Below are positions 8,994 through 18,225 of a DNA stretch of 60,591 nt, piece after piece (position 1 is the stretch's first letter; each line of letters begins with the position of its first letter). The DNA comes from JBBRCE01 sp038205115 (GTDB taxonomy: Bacteria > Planctomycetota > Planctomycetia > Pirellulales > JBBRCE01). Below the pieces are notes generated by a model, which was not told the DNA's origin, did no database searches, and saw only the letters and a list, made by a program, of their open reading frames with translations. The position numbers and the translations under genes are program-made. The stretch lies in contig JBBRCE010000029.1 of assembly GCA_038205115.1 (NCBI GenBank), positions 1 through 60,591 of the forward strand, in the 5' to 3' direction.

Positions 8994-10310
8994 TCATTTC
9001 AAAATCGCTTTCAGCAGTTGTTCCAGAATGACGGTGGCGCTGGGCAGAGTCGTCGCCAGCGGCGGCCGGAGCGGCAACAGCACGTCGTCCATCCGGCAAG
9101 TGCTGCCTCTAGACTGCAATCCGGCGATGGCCGTGCGAAACAGTACGCCGTGGGCCGGAGGCTCGGCGTCCGCGCGGCAAGTCATTTCCACGCGCGGAAT
9201 GCTTTGCCAGTGCGCTTGCGCTGCCTCCGAATAATCGGCCACGGCCACTTCGCCGACGGCGAGCGCCGCGTCGACTTCGCCGCGCGCCAGCAATTGCTGC
9301 GTTTGCCAATGATGCGGGCCGAAGCGCGGATACTGCTGCGTATGGTCCACGGCCAGCGGATAGCCGGTGCGACTGGCCAACACGTTTTCTGCGCCCAAGC
9401 CGTTGCCTGCGCCGCGGAGGCCCAAGCAAACGCAGCGCGTTTCGATCTGCAGTTCGCGCACCCAGGCGAACAGCGCTTGCAGCGCGGGCCGCGCGTCGGG
9501 CGTGTCGGTCAGCCCGCCGCCGTAGACGATGGCGCCGTAATGTGCGGCGCGCATTTCGTGCGCGAGTTCAGCCCAGCGATCAAGCGGGACGTCCGTCTGT
9601 CGCAGCACCGTGGCCGCATCCAGCGCAATGTTTTTTCGTAGCGCCCGCAAGACGGTGAAGCAGGCGTAGTCCGAATGCGGTTTGATTGGAAAGTGCAGGC
9701 TCGCGCGGGCAGCGGTGAGGTTGTCCGGCGTGCTGGAAATGACAATGCAGCGGCGCGGTCCTTCGAACGACTCGGACGGCGCGTCGAGGCTGTAACGCTC
9801 GAAATGCCGTGGATGCGTGCGGGCCGGATCGCAGTTCCAAAACACAATCGTTTGCGAGCGCTGCCGCATTTCGCCCAGCGTGCAACTGGCCTGGCCGGCT
9901 TGCAGCAGCGCGAGCACCGCAGCAGCGTCGCCATCATCAGCCGTATGATCGATTACGCCGCCGATGCGGTCGGCAATTGCCGAAGCGGCACTTTGCGCCT
10001 CGCATGTTTCGTGAGCCAGTCCACAAACCAAGGGATACTGCGCGGCAGTCAGGATTTTGGCGGCTTGCGCGATCGCCTCGGCCCGACTGGCCGGCCGACC
10101 ATCGATCCAACAATTTGGCGAAGAGGCCGCCGCATTAGGCAGCGGTTGCCGAAACCAAGCCTCGCCCAGCGGGCAGGCATGTTGCAACTGGGCAATCTGG
10201 CCGTCGCGGACTTCGACGTTGATGTCGTCGCATAAACAGCCGCAACCCAAGCAGACGATGTCGTGCCGCGTGGTTGGCGATATCGCGGCAAGTTGAGCGG
10301 AGTTGGTCAT
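8994..10310 (-). CDS. fhcB: Formyl-methanofuran dehydrogenase/formyltransferase complex subunit B
   Basis: The 438-aa protein belongs to the FwdB/FmdB/FhcB family. It has an N-terminal iron-sulfur type motif with Cys20, Cys23, Cys27 (GCGCLCDD) and Cys46 (ACPLGEAWF). It also has the TCEAQ motif, whose Cys103 aligns with the metal-ligand Cys/Sec of archaeal FwdB. In bacteria FhcB works with FhcA, C and D in the tetrahydromethanopterin/methanofuran C1 pathway, converting formyl groups to formate. Planctomycetes are known carriers of this pathway. No fhcA, C, D or mch is present here. The start at 10310 is a compromise: no clear ribosome-binding site precedes it, and a longer frame reaches 10409. 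It is last in a minus-strand series, 41 bases after the preceding gene. Confidence 0.87.
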   Translation of the reverse strand: MTNSAQLAAISPTTRHDIVCLGCGCLCDDINVEVRDGQIAQLQHACPLGEAWFRQPLPNAAASSPNCWIDGRPASRAEAIAQAAKILTAAQYPLVCGLAHETCEAQSAASAIADRIGGVIDHTADDGDAAAVLALLQAGQASCTLGEMRQRSQTIVFWNCDPARTHPRHFERYSLDAPSESFEGPRRCIVISSTPDNLTAARASLHFPIKPHSDYACFTVLRALRKNIALDAATVLRQTDVPLDRWAELAHEMRAAHYGAIVYGGGLTDTPDARPALQALFAWVRELQIETRCVCLGLRGAGNGLGAENVLASRTGYPLAVDHTQQYPRFGPHHWQTQQLLARGEVDAALAVGEVAVADYSEAAQAHWQSIPRVEMTCRADAEPPAHGVLFRTAIAGLQSRGSTCRMDDVLLPLRPPLATTLPSATVILEQLLKAILK

Positions 10311-10351
10311 TGCAATTGGCACGTTTTCGACGCGGCAAAGTCCGGCCAGAA

Positions 10352-10789
10352 TTAGGAAGGCGTCAATCCGACCGCGAGCGACAGAATGTAAATTCCCACC
10401 GAAATCCAAAATGCAAACTCGAACACCGCCAGGTGCGGGTTGAACCAGTTTGAGATCATCATCATCAACAGCATGGCCAGCCCTGTGAAGCCAGCATAAT
10501 AATCTTTCCGCAAATGGGAGATTGGTGCCAGCAACACGGCCGCAAACGCCACCAGTCCCAGCAACTGCCGCAGGGTAATCTGCCGCGACGCCAGTTCTTC
10601 ATCCGACAGCGGGCATTTGCGCTGCTGGTCCGCGGCGTCAAGCAAGGCTTGCGCCGCGGCCAATCGACCGTCGTCGGGTTGCGGCACCGGCGGCGCAATG
10701 CGAAACGGCGGCTCGCCCTCGTCGGAGTCCGTGCCGATCGCGGCCGCACGCGGTTCGGACGTCGGCGGCGTTTCATCGGACGAGGGCAT
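10352..10789 (-). CDS. Small planctomycete membrane protein of unknown function
   Basis: I do not recognise the family. The 145-aa product has a Pro/Glu/Asp-rich, probably disordered N-terminal 45 residues, then an Ala/Gln/Leu helix with SDEELASRQITLRQLLGLV. Three hydrophobic segments follow, at about residues 74-92, 98-113 and 122-142. A basic, aromatic SHLRKDYYAG loop joins the first two. The start at 10789 places the gene 56 bases after the DUF1080 gene on the same strand, so they may be cotranscribed. Coding evidence is the coherent membrane topology and the position in a co-oriented series. Confidence 0.65.
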   Translation of the reverse strand: MPSSDETPPTSEPRAAAIGTDSDEGEPPFRIAPPVPQPDDGRLAAAQALLDAADQQRKCPLSDEELASRQITLRQLLGLVAFAAVLLAPISHLRKDYYAGFTGLAMLLMMMISNWFNPHLAVFEFAFWISVGIYILSLAVGLTPS

Positions 10790-10845
10790 GGTCAGCACCG
10801 GCAAATCGTTTTGGCAACCATCATTGCCGACTGGCAACCACGCAG

Positions 10846-11838
10846 CTATTTCTTTTCGACTAGCCAGATGTTGCGATAGCGCACCGGGTTGCCGTGGTTT
10901 TGCAAGTAGATCGGTGCCGGGTCGGGGCCTTCTTTGGCTGGCGCGGCCGTGGTGGTGTGCGGCACGGCGATGTTGTCTTGCACTTGCACGCCGTTGTGCT
11001 TGAGCGTGACTCGCGCGTCCTGGGTTTTTTTGCCGTCGGCAAAAGTCGCGGCCGTGTAGTCGATGTCGTAGGTCTGCCAGGTGAGCGGTGGGAAACACAT
11101 GTTGACGCTCGGCGCGTGAATGGTATAGATGCCGCCGCACTCGTTGTTTTCGCCTTTGAGGCCAAACGAATCGAGCACTTGCACCTCGTAACGACTTTGC
11201 AAATACACGCCGCTGTTGCCACGCGCTTGGCCGCGATCTTCTGGCATGTACGGCAGGCGGAATTCCAAGTGCAAAGTGAAGTTGCCGAACTTTTGCTTGG
11301 TGGTGCAACCCTGTTCGAGCAGTCCATCGGCGGTGACTTTGCCGCCTTCGAACGCATCGGCCGATTTGCCGTCGAACAACACCACGGCGCCTGCTGGCGG
11401 CTTGGCCCCGAGCGTGGAGCTTTCGCGGACAGTCTTTTTAAAACTGCCGGCAGGCTTATCGTCGCTGCCAAACACGGTAATCACTCCGTCTTTGAGCGTG
11501 CCTTTGAATTTGTCGCCAACGAACTCCACGGACGCCTCTTTGCGCTCGCCGTCTCGCTCGTGCTTGGTCTTGCCGTCCCAACCATCGCCAGGCAATCCGC
11601 CCGCGTAAGACACGGCATGAAACTTCCCGGCACCCAGAGCAATCACTTGCACTCCCCCGTGGATTTTTTCGCCCGCCTCGTTGGTCATTTCGCCCACGTA
11701 TTCGCCGGCGAACGGAAAGTCAGCATCGGTCTTGGCAGGGTCGATATAAACCGACCCCTTGGCGGCACAGGCAAATTCCGCACGCCAGGTGACGAGTGCC
11801 ACGATCAACAACGAAAACACAGACCAGCGGCGCGACAT
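10846..11838 (-). CDS. Secreted DUF1080 (3-keto-disaccharide hydrolase-like) protein
   Basis: The 330-aa product has a signal peptide with likely cleavage after ACA near residue 25. A roughly 90-residue N-terminal segment begins with FAGEYVGEM. A DUF1080 domain follows, marked by PPAGAVVLFDGKSADAF, YEVQVLDSFG, WQTYDIDY and a C-terminal YLQNHGNPVRYRNIWL. DUF1080 is a concanavalin-like jelly roll, hugely expanded in planctomycetes; some members hydrolyse 3-keto-glycosides, and others are sugar-binding. The role of this copy is inferred only from the family. The ATG at 11838 has GGAG 7 nt upstream, better than the TTG two codons earlier. A gap of about 100 bases separates it from the deformylase gene. 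Confidence 0.9.
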   Translation of the reverse strand: MSRRWSVFSLLIVALVTWRAEFACAAKGSVYIDPAKTDADFPFAGEYVGEMTNEAGEKIHGGVQVIALGAGKFHAVSYAGGLPGDGWDGKTKHERDGERKEASVEFVGDKFKGTLKDGVITVFGSDDKPAGSFKKTVRESSTLGAKPPAGAVVLFDGKSADAFEGGKVTADGLLEQGCTTKQKFGNFTLHLEFRLPYMPEDRGQARGNSGVYLQSRYEVQVLDSFGLKGENNECGGIYTIHAPSVNMCFPPLTWQTYDIDYTAATFADGKKTQDARVTLKHNGVQVQDNIAVPHTTTAAPAKEGPDPAPIYLQNHGNPVRYRNIWLVEKK

Positions 11839-11939
11839 GATCAAACTCCAGGTTGGGCCGGCAGCAGCCGGGTGGGGTGGGCAAAAAATCGGCGGGGCAA
11901 CGCCCGTGTCAACTCTCTGGTTTTAATCGAGTGCTGCCA

Positions 11940-12590
11940 CTAAGTCCACTTCTGCTCCAAGTCCGTGCGATGCGCGGCCACTTGCGCGTCGTCCGGAATT
12001 TCACGACGCAGCCGGCGACTCTCGTAATCGATTTCGAATTCCTGCACCGCGCCGCGGATGTCGGTCAGTTGCGTGGGGCTGAGTCGATCGATGAACAGCA
12101 CGCCATCCAAATGATCCAACTCGTGCTGCACGACGCGGGCGAACAGGCCCGTCAACTCGCGACGAATTTCCTTGCCGTCCAGATCGTAAGCTGAGATCGT
12201 CACGCTCTGCGGACGCTTGACGTCGGCATATAAGCTCGGCAAGCTCAGGCAGCCTTCTTCGGCTTCGGCCAGGCCTTTACGCTTGGTAATCACCGGGTTG
12301 ATGAACACCAGTTCTTCGCCTTTTTTGGGATCGGCCATCAAGTTAACGATAAACAGCCGAAACGGCAGATCGACCTGGTTGGCCGCCAAGCCCACGCCAT
12401 TGCTGGCGTACATCAACTGAAACATTTCGCGCACGATCTCGCGCAACTCCGCGTCCACGCGCCGCAGCGGCTTGGAAACGTGCCGTAGCGTCGGATGCGG
12501 ATAGGGAACGATCTGCAACAAGGGGCGAGAACCGGTGCGCGTGGTATCGGAAGACAAAGCCGAATCCGTCTGGATGTGACAAAACCCCAT
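11940..12590 (-). CDS. def: Peptide deformylase
   Basis: All three deformylase motifs are intact: GVGLAANQ (residues 65-72), EGCLSLP with metal ligand Cys114, and QHELDHLDG with His156, catalytic Glu157 and His160. The enzyme removes the formyl group from nascent N-terminal methionine at the ribosome exit using Fe2+ or another divalent ion. At 216 aa it is longer than the usual 165-200. The first 24 residues before LLQIVPYPHPTLRH are unlike family members, so the true start may be internal. The ATG at 12590 is used because it is the most upstream ATG, but it has no clear ribosome-binding site, and a TTG at 12608 is also in frame. It follows the Nudix gene by about 50 bases. Confidence 0.93.
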   Translation of the reverse strand: MGFCHIQTDSALSSDTTRTGSRPLLQIVPYPHPTLRHVSKPLRRVDAELREIVREMFQLMYASNGVGLAANQVDLPFRLFIVNLMADPKKGEELVFINPVITKRKGLAEAEEGCLSLPSLYADVKRPQSVTISAYDLDGKEIRRELTGLFARVVQHELDHLDGVLFIDRLSPTQLTDIRGAVQEFEIDYESRRLRREIPDDAQVAAHRTDLEQKWT

Positions 12591-12638
12591 TATAGGCGCT
12601 GGCGGCAACGCGTATAGAGTCTGACCGCCGTGGGGCCG

Positions 12639-13187
12639 CTAGTGGCCCGTTGGCGCGGCCAAAGGCTTTTCGCCGGCGCGCAAAAAATGGAGGGCCACGT
12701 AGATTTTGTAGTCCAACATCACGCCCGCCGCGGTCTTGGCCGCCAGCCAGCGCACGATGCCATCCAGCGGCACTTCGTGCAAGGTGATGTTCTCGCCAGC
12801 CACGCCGCCGCCGGCATGCACGCGCTGCACGTTGACGGCGCGGAAAAAGTGAATCACTTCGCTGGTCAAACCGGCCGAAGATGGCCCGCTGCAGAGCGCT
12901 TCCAACCGCTGGGCCTGATAGCCGGTTTCCTCCAGCAGTTCGCGCGAGGCAGCCACGTCCAGCCCTTCGCCCACGTGCTCGGCTTCGTCGCCCACCAAGC
13001 CTGCTGGCAATTCGATGCATGGCCGGCCGAGCGGCACGCGGAACTGCTCGACCAGCAGCAACTCGCTTTGAGAATTGACGGCGACAATTGCCACCGCTTC
13101 CACCACGTGCGTGCGGACGACATATTCCCAGCGGCCATCGGCCACCAGCTTCAGCCAACGCCCCTCGTGCAAAGTCTGCAACGACAT
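12639..13187 (-). CDS. Nudix hydrolase, ADP-ribose pyrophosphatase-like
   Basis: The 182-aa protein carries a Nudix box whose core SRELLEETGY (residues 81-90) supplies the metal-binding Glu cluster. IELPAGLVGDE stands before it, as in ADP-ribose or NDP-sugar pyrophosphatases (NudF type), and VVEAVAIVAV forms the first strands. The spacing between the box's first part and REL is about two residues longer than the textbook consensus, so the leading Gly is not in register. The likely reaction is hydrolysis of ADP-ribose-like nucleotides; the exact substrate is not evident. The gene lies 31 bases downstream of the giant ExbD-linked gene and 48 upstream of the deformylase start, suggesting cotranscription. 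Confidence 0.87.
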   Translation of the reverse strand: MSLQTLHEGRWLKLVADGRWEYVVRTHVVEAVAIVAVNSQSELLLVEQFRVPLGRPCIELPAGLVGDEAEHVGEGLDVAASRELLEETGYQAQRLEALCSGPSSAGLTSEVIHFFRAVNVQRVHAGGGVAGENITLHEVPLDGIVRWLAAKTAAGVMLDYKIYVALHFLRAGEKPLAAPTGH

Positions 13188-13218
13188 ACTCGAATGCCAG
13201 ATTGTTCGAACGATCCAG

Positions 13219-16200
13219 TTAAGGCTTCACCGCGTCAGGCGGAGGCGCGAATTTTTCGGAATCATACAACGGCAAGTGCCGGTACAACACCTCCAGCGAC
13301 AGCAAATTCAAGCTGGTCACGTAAATCCGTCCGCCGGCCGAGCCCCAATGATCTGGCACCGGGCTATTCGGATCCCAACTGCCGTGCAGCGGACCAGTTT
13401 TGATTTGGCCCTCGACCAGCATCGGATAGAGTTTTTCGTTCCAGGCTTTCCAATGATCGCCCTTCATATGAAACATGACTTGCGTGGCGTAGTACCAGTA
13501 ATAGGTATCGCGGGTTTGGATGCTATCTTGCGAGGGCAGGTTGGTTTGCAAAAACTGAGCGCCGCGAATCATGGCTGGCTCGTCGGGAGTCCAGCCGAGG
13601 TACATTCGCATCAGCAGGCCAGCCGCATTCATGGACCGCGTAGGCCGCGTTTGTTCCGTGCTGCCGCGCCCCGGATGATAAACGTACTGCGAGGCGTCGC
13701 CCTCGTTGGCCTGCGCGCGATACAACCATTCGCGAACACGTTCGTAGGTTTGCGGCGGCACGTTCAAGCGCGCCAGCTCGCCGCTTTTGAGCGCCATGAC
13801 TTGCCAGCCGCTGACAGATGTGTCGGAATCGATGCCGGGCCGATATCGCCAACCGCCCAGCTTGGGATCTTGCGACTTGACGATGAAATCGATGGCTTTT
13901 TGCGCCGGCTCTTTAAGGTTTTTGTCGCCAGTCATGCCGTAGGCTTCGCTCAAGGCCAGCGCGGCGATGCCGTGACTATAAAGCTGCGCGAACTGATTGG
14001 TGTCTAAATCGGATTTGGTTGTGGCGTTGTCCAGCGGGATGAACAAATTGCCGTTGGCTTGCTGATGCGAAATGAGAAACTGCAGTCCCGCGCGGACGTT
14101 GTCCTGATATTTATCGTCGAAGTGATCGTAGCCTGCGCCTAAAAACGCCAGCAGCGCCAAGCCGGTGCCGGCGGCGTCGGAATCGAACGAACCGGCGTCG
14201 GCCGTCGTCGCGCCGGGAAAGTGGCCGATGCTCCAGCGTCCGTCCTTGGATTGATGGTTACTCAAGAACTCCAGACCGAGTTCGATTGCCCGATCAGTAC
14301 CGGCCGCCGGTCGGCCGGCACCGCCGGCGCCGCCATCGGCCAGGCGCTTGCCGCGGCCGCCAAACGAGGCAGCCGCATCGCGGACTTGACCTTCGATGGT
14401 TACCGGACCGCCTGCGGCGCGCTGCAAGAACCGGCCATCGGCACCACGAATCACGTCGCTATCACGGCGAGCTTGCCGCGCGGTCAGCCCAACGCTTTCG
14501 CCCAGGTCGGCACTAACACCCCCTGCGCCGGGTAGCGCGGCAACATCCACATTCAGTCCGCCAGCCCCGCCAACGCCCGTTCCGAGACTGCCGCCCGTGC
14601 CGGCGATTATTGCGCCCACGGCGGGGCCGCCGGCGGTGCGTCCGACGGCAACCGGTTGTGGGCCAACTTCTCCATCGCCATCACCGGCGCCGCCGACACC
14701 CGGTCCGCCAGCGCCGCCTGCGCTACCACCCGAACCTTGACCGGAGATCAAGGCTTGACCAACCGCGACAACGTCGGCCGTTCCGCCACCTAATCCGCTG
14801 ACATCGCTGACGCGGCGCTGCGGTCCGCCGTCGCCGGTTCCGCCGACCGTGGGGCCATCTCCGCCGCCGCCCACGCCACCGCGCATGCCTGTGGGCAAAC
14901 CGCCTGCCCCGGAAATGGCGCCGCCCAGCGTGTTATCGCCGCCACCGCCAATCACGGTTCCGTCAGGTTGTCCGGTCGCGGCTTGAAGTCCGGACAGGCC
15001 GCCGTGTTGCCGCACCGGTCCGTCGCCGCGAATTTCCAGCGAGCCGCCCGTCGCGCCGAGCGTGCCGGTTGGCGATCCCGCGCCGTCGCCGGTGACCATT
15101 TGCTGCGGCGCATCGGCCACGGATTCACCCACGACGATTTGGCTGCCAGCGCGGGCGATTCCAACGCCGCCGCCACCGACGACTCCGCCGGGCAAACCTT
15201 CGCCCGGTGCGGCGCGGCCGAACAGCGCGCCGGCGATGTTTCCGCCGCCTCCCTGCCCACCAGCAATTCCGTCGGCCGCACCAAACGAACCGCCGCCGTT
15301 GCCCGCGCCGCCGAATGTTCCGCCGAGCGGACCGACGACCTGTCCAATGGTGGCTGCGCCCAATCCGCCGCCGCCCGCGCGGCTGCTGACGGTGGCCGTG
15401 CTGCTTGGCGCCGCTGCAGCGTCGCCCCCGCTGCCACCACTCAGCGGCGCTTGCGGTACGGCTGCGGGAATATTGCTGTTGATTCCGGCGACGGAAATTC
15501 CGCTGCCGGCGGATCGAGCCAAGCCGCCGCCGGCTCCGATGGCGCTGCTGGGACCGCCGCCACCGCCGTGTCCGGGCGTTGCGCCGAGCGGCGCAAGTTC
15601 CGGCGCGGTCGGCGAGCCTCCTCCGCCAGGTCCGCCGCTACCGCCGAGTTTGCCGCTGCCAATTCCGGCGATGCCGCCGGGCGTTGACGCGGCAGACGGT
15701 TTAGCAACTCCAATGTCGCTGCTCGGTCCGTTGCCGCCGCCGGCACCGCTTCCGGCCGTGCTCATTGCCGGTCCGATACGATCAGACATCACGACTTCAT
15801 CGGCTGGTGCATAGGCCGATGGCAGCTTGCCGCCGCCGGGCGCGCGAGCCGTCATGCTCGGCAACTTGGCCACGCCGGAAGGACCACTGGCGGCAACGCC
15901 ACCTGCGGTGGGCCGATTGATTTTACTCGCGGCTGCTCCGGCCGCATTGCCCAGCGAACCACCGAGTCCGCCTGTGCCGCTGCCAGTTCCGGAAGCTAGC
16001 CCTGCGCCAACGCCACCAGGACCGCGACCCGCGCCTTTCGCTCCGCCCGCTTTGCCGAACTCAACGCTGGCCGGACCAGTGCCTGCGGGAGTGGGAACTG
16101 CGCCGGGCAACGCGATGCCAGGGCTGTCGATGGCGATGGGCGATGCGGCGACATTGCCCGATGTGGCCGCGCGCGGCAGTGCGAGATCATTCTTAGCGCC

Positions 16201-17688
16201 AGGCAAGCCTGCGCCGATTGTCGTCCGCTCGCCGCGAGTGGATGCCGATAGTGGCCCAGTTCTGCTGGGCGTGCCGCTACCAGGAATGCCCAGCGCGGGC
16301 GTTGCCGAAATTGCGCGGGTAATCGATGGTAGTGGAGTGCCATGCACGACGTCTTTGGCCAGTGAACCAATGGCCGGTCCGGCAACCGGCTGTTCCGCAG
16401 CTATGCTGCCGGAAGCGATGCCGGGAATTTTATTGGGCTCGCGGGTTTCGGCTGCAATGCCGCTGACTTCGACCGCGGCTTTGGCCGGCGCGGCTGGCCG
16501 AGCAGTGGCGATCTGCGGAACTTCGATCGCCGGTTTGGGCTTGGCCAACGTCGGTTGCCGATTCAGCGACGGGTTCAGCAGCGCACCGCTATTGCCAATG
16601 CCCACGGCGGGTGCACCGATTTGTTTGCTGGCACCGACTGCAGCCTGCCCCACGGCAGCCGCCGCGCTTCCGTCAAGTTTGGGAAGCGATGCGACAGCAA
16701 CCGCGTCGAGCTTGGGCGCGTCCAGCGGGCGCGTCGAGGCTTTGGCCAGTGCGCTTGCTGCCGCGGCAGCGATCTCCGGCGGTTTGGAATCGTTGACGTC
16801 GCGCTTTAAGTTGGCGGCCGGCACTTTGGCGAGCGGCGAAACGCTCGGCAGCGGCGATTCTTTGGGCAGTACATTGGCCGTCACCTGCCGCTGCACCGCG
16901 GTTGCCACTGCCGGCTGATCCAACCGAGGCAGTTCCGCGGACGGTGTGTCGAGTCCTTTTTCGGGCAAGTTGCTGATCTTCTCGGCCGGCTTGATGTCCA
17001 CCTTGGCCAGCGATTTACTCAGCGTCGAAGGGCTGTCCGCGCGCTTGGGCGCGGCGTGCGGCGCGTCGTCGCGCTTGACGCGATCCGGCGCAATCACTTC
17101 GTCCAGCGCTAACCGCGGAGTCGCCACGTCCGGCTTGCGAACGGACGGATCGGCACGGCTCTCGATCTTTAGCAGCGGCTGCTCCGGCATGGAATCCGCC
17201 ATCTTGGACTGCACTTCGAGCGGCCGCTCGATCTCCGACACTGCCGCCGCCGAGCCATCTTTGGCCGCTGCCGTGTCGCGCGGCGCGGTTGGCACCAGCA
17301 CCGTTAGATCGTGGAGCACCACCGGCGGATTAACGGGCGCTTCGCTTTGACCGGTGCCGTGGCCAAGCAGTTTCGGAGCAACCTGCACGGTCATCAGCGC
17401 GCCGGAATGGACGATCAGACTGATCATCACACCTAACTGCATGCGACGCGCCTGCTTGCCCCCTACGCTGATGCCAATCAATAGCGCCCCCAGCGTGATG
17501 GCCAGCGTGGCCAGGCGGATGTAGCCATTGAGCAGCGGATTGGCGACGCCGAAATCGCTGTTGACCACAATCAGCCCTGCCACGAAACCGCCGAACACCA
17601 GCAGGGCCACGTTCACGGGCCACAACTGTTCGTCGAACCCCATTTCGACCGGCGGGGGCAATTTGCGAATGAGTGGTTGTTGTGACAT
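13219..17688 (-). CDS. Large membrane protein with Gly/Ala/Pro-rich linker and C-terminal prenyltransferase/squalene-cyclase-like domain
   Basis: The 1489-aa product has three predicted membrane segments near the N-terminus (about residues 20-40, 55-75 and 85-105). Then come some 1000 residues rich in Pro, Ala, Ser and later almost pure Gly/Ala/Ser. The last ~330 residues form an alpha/alpha-barrel type domain with repeats such as AIELGLEFLSNHQSKDGRWS and FIVKSQDPKLGGWRY (prenyltransferase/squalene oxidase repeats). No terpene-cyclase DXDD acid motif stands out, so the domain may be structural or protein-binding. Such proteins occur beside ExbB/ExbD genes in planctomycetes. The architecture recalls TonB: membrane anchor, long periplasmic linker, terminal domain. 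The start at 17688 keeps the first membrane segment and lies 56 bases after exbD; its ribosome site is weak. Confidence 0.85.
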   Translation of the reverse strand: MSQQPLIRKLPPPVEMGFDEQLWPVNVALLVFGGFVAGLIVVNSDFGVANPLLNGYIRLATLAITLGALLIGISVGGKQARRMQLGVMISLIVHSGALMTVQVAPKLLGHGTGQSEAPVNPPVVLHDLTVLVPTAPRDTAAAKDGSAAAVSEIERPLEVQSKMADSMPEQPLLKIESRADPSVRKPDVATPRLALDEVIAPDRVKRDDAPHAAPKRADSPSTLSKSLAKVDIKPAEKISNLPEKGLDTPSAELPRLDQPAVATAVQRQVTANVLPKESPLPSVSPLAKVPAANLKRDVNDSKPPEIAAAAASALAKASTRPLDAPKLDAVAVASLPKLDGSAAAAVGQAAVGASKQIGAPAVGIGNSGALLNPSLNRQPTLAKPKPAIEVPQIATARPAAPAKAAVEVSGIAAETREPNKIPGIASGSIAAEQPVAGPAIGSLAKDVVHGTPLPSITRAISATPALGIPGSGTPSRTGPLSASTRGERTTIGAGLPGAKNDLALPRAATSGNVAASPIAIDSPGIALPGAVPTPAGTGPASVEFGKAGGAKGAGRGPGGVGAGLASGTGSGTGGLGGSLGNAAGAAASKINRPTAGGVAASGPSGVAKLPSMTARAPGGGKLPSAYAPADEVVMSDRIGPAMSTAGSGAGGGNGPSSDIGVAKPSAASTPGGIAGIGSGKLGGSGGPGGGGSPTAPELAPLGATPGHGGGGGPSSAIGAGGGLARSAGSGISVAGINSNIPAAVPQAPLSGGSGGDAAAAPSSTATVSSRAGGGGLGAATIGQVVGPLGGTFGGAGNGGGSFGAADGIAGGQGGGGNIAGALFGRAAPGEGLPGGVVGGGGVGIARAGSQIVVGESVADAPQQMVTGDGAGSPTGTLGATGGSLEIRGDGPVRQHGGLSGLQAATGQPDGTVIGGGGDNTLGGAISGAGGLPTGMRGGVGGGGDGPTVGGTGDGGPQRRVSDVSGLGGGTADVVAVGQALISGQGSGGSAGGAGGPGVGGAGDGDGEVGPQPVAVGRTAGGPAVGAIIAGTGGSLGTGVGGAGGLNVDVAALPGAGGVSADLGESVGLTARQARRDSDVIRGADGRFLQRAAGGPVTIEGQVRDAAASFGGRGKRLADGGAGGAGRPAAGTDRAIELGLEFLSNHQSKDGRWSIGHFPGATTADAGSFDSDAAGTGLALLAFLGAGYDHFDDKYQDNVRAGLQFLISHQQANGNLFIPLDNATTKSDLDTNQFAQLYSHGIAALALSEAYGMTGDKNLKEPAQKAIDFIVKSQDPKLGGWRYRPGIDSDTSVSGWQVMALKSGELARLNVPPQTYERVREWLYRAQANEGDASQYVYHPGRGSTEQTRPTRSMNAAGLLMRMYLGWTPDEPAMIRGAQFLQTNLPSQDSIQTRDTYYWYYATQVMFHMKGDHWKAWNEKLYPMLVEGQIKTGPLHGSWDPNSPVPDHWGSAGGRIYVTSLNLLSLEVLYRHLPLYDSEKFAPPPDAVKP

Positions 17689-17744
17689 GCGACGCTTTAC
17701 GCTGGATCCGTTCGAATTAAAACTGCCGTCAAACGCGGCTCGGC

Positions 17745-18161
17745 CTAACCGCCGGCACCGGCCGTGGTCACGCGATAACCTTGCACGTGCGTTTTGTTGC
17801 ACAAGTTCATGACTTCGATCGTGCTCTCGACCGCGCCGCGCTTATCGGCACGGATCACCACCGAATGTTGGGCCGGGTTGTCGGTCACAACTCGCCGCAA
17901 CGCAGCCTCCAATTCCGCCAGGGCCACGGGTTTGCCAGCGACGAAATAGCCGCCTTGTTGATCGATGTCCACTTCGAAGTCGTTCGGCTTGACGGTCAGC
18001 GGCTGGGCTTCGCTAGCCTGCGGCAAGACGACCGACAACTGCCCTTCTTGCGACTGCAAGCGTGCGGCAACCAAAAAGAAAATCACCAATTGAAACAGGA
18101 TGTCGATCATCGGCATCATGTTCACACTGCCGGCCAATGGCCCTTTAATATCGACTGACAT
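17745..18161 (-). CDS. exbD: ExbD/TolR-family biopolymer transport protein
   Basis: The 138-aa protein has the ExbD layout: a short cytoplasmic start, then one membrane helix with the conserved proton-carrying Asp (MPMIDILFQLVIFFLVA, Asp20). A periplasmic domain follows, with VVIRADKRGAVESTIEVMNLC, like the family's IRAD...Y..V motif. ExbD and ExbB form the proton-driven inner-membrane motor that energises TonB- or Tol-like partners. The gene sits between exbB (64 bases upstream) and the large cyclase-domain membrane protein (56 bases downstream), so these are the probable partners. GGA 8 nt before the ATG supports the start. Confidence 0.92.
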   Translation of the reverse strand: MSVDIKGPLAGSVNMMPMIDILFQLVIFFLVAARLQSQEGQLSVVLPQASEAQPLTVKPNDFEVDIDQQGGYFVAGKPVALAELEAALRRVVTDNPAQHSVVIRADKRGAVESTIEVMNLCNKTHVQGYRVTTAGAGG

Positions 18162-18225
18162 GATTCGTTCCGCAGATTCGACCCAACGTATTAATCAATT
18201 CGAAAAACCTGGCGACCGCCACGCG

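Noticed and set aside
12560..12610. TATAAT-like bases at the deformylase start as a promoter
   Set aside because: No -35 hexamer at a proper distance, and the neighbouring gene ends only about 50 bases away, so cotranscription is more likely.
15827..16918. Plus-strand Pro/Ala-rich frames opposite the ExbD-linked giant gene
   Set aside because: Low-complexity mirror of the Gly/Ala/Ser linker; no start signal or motif.
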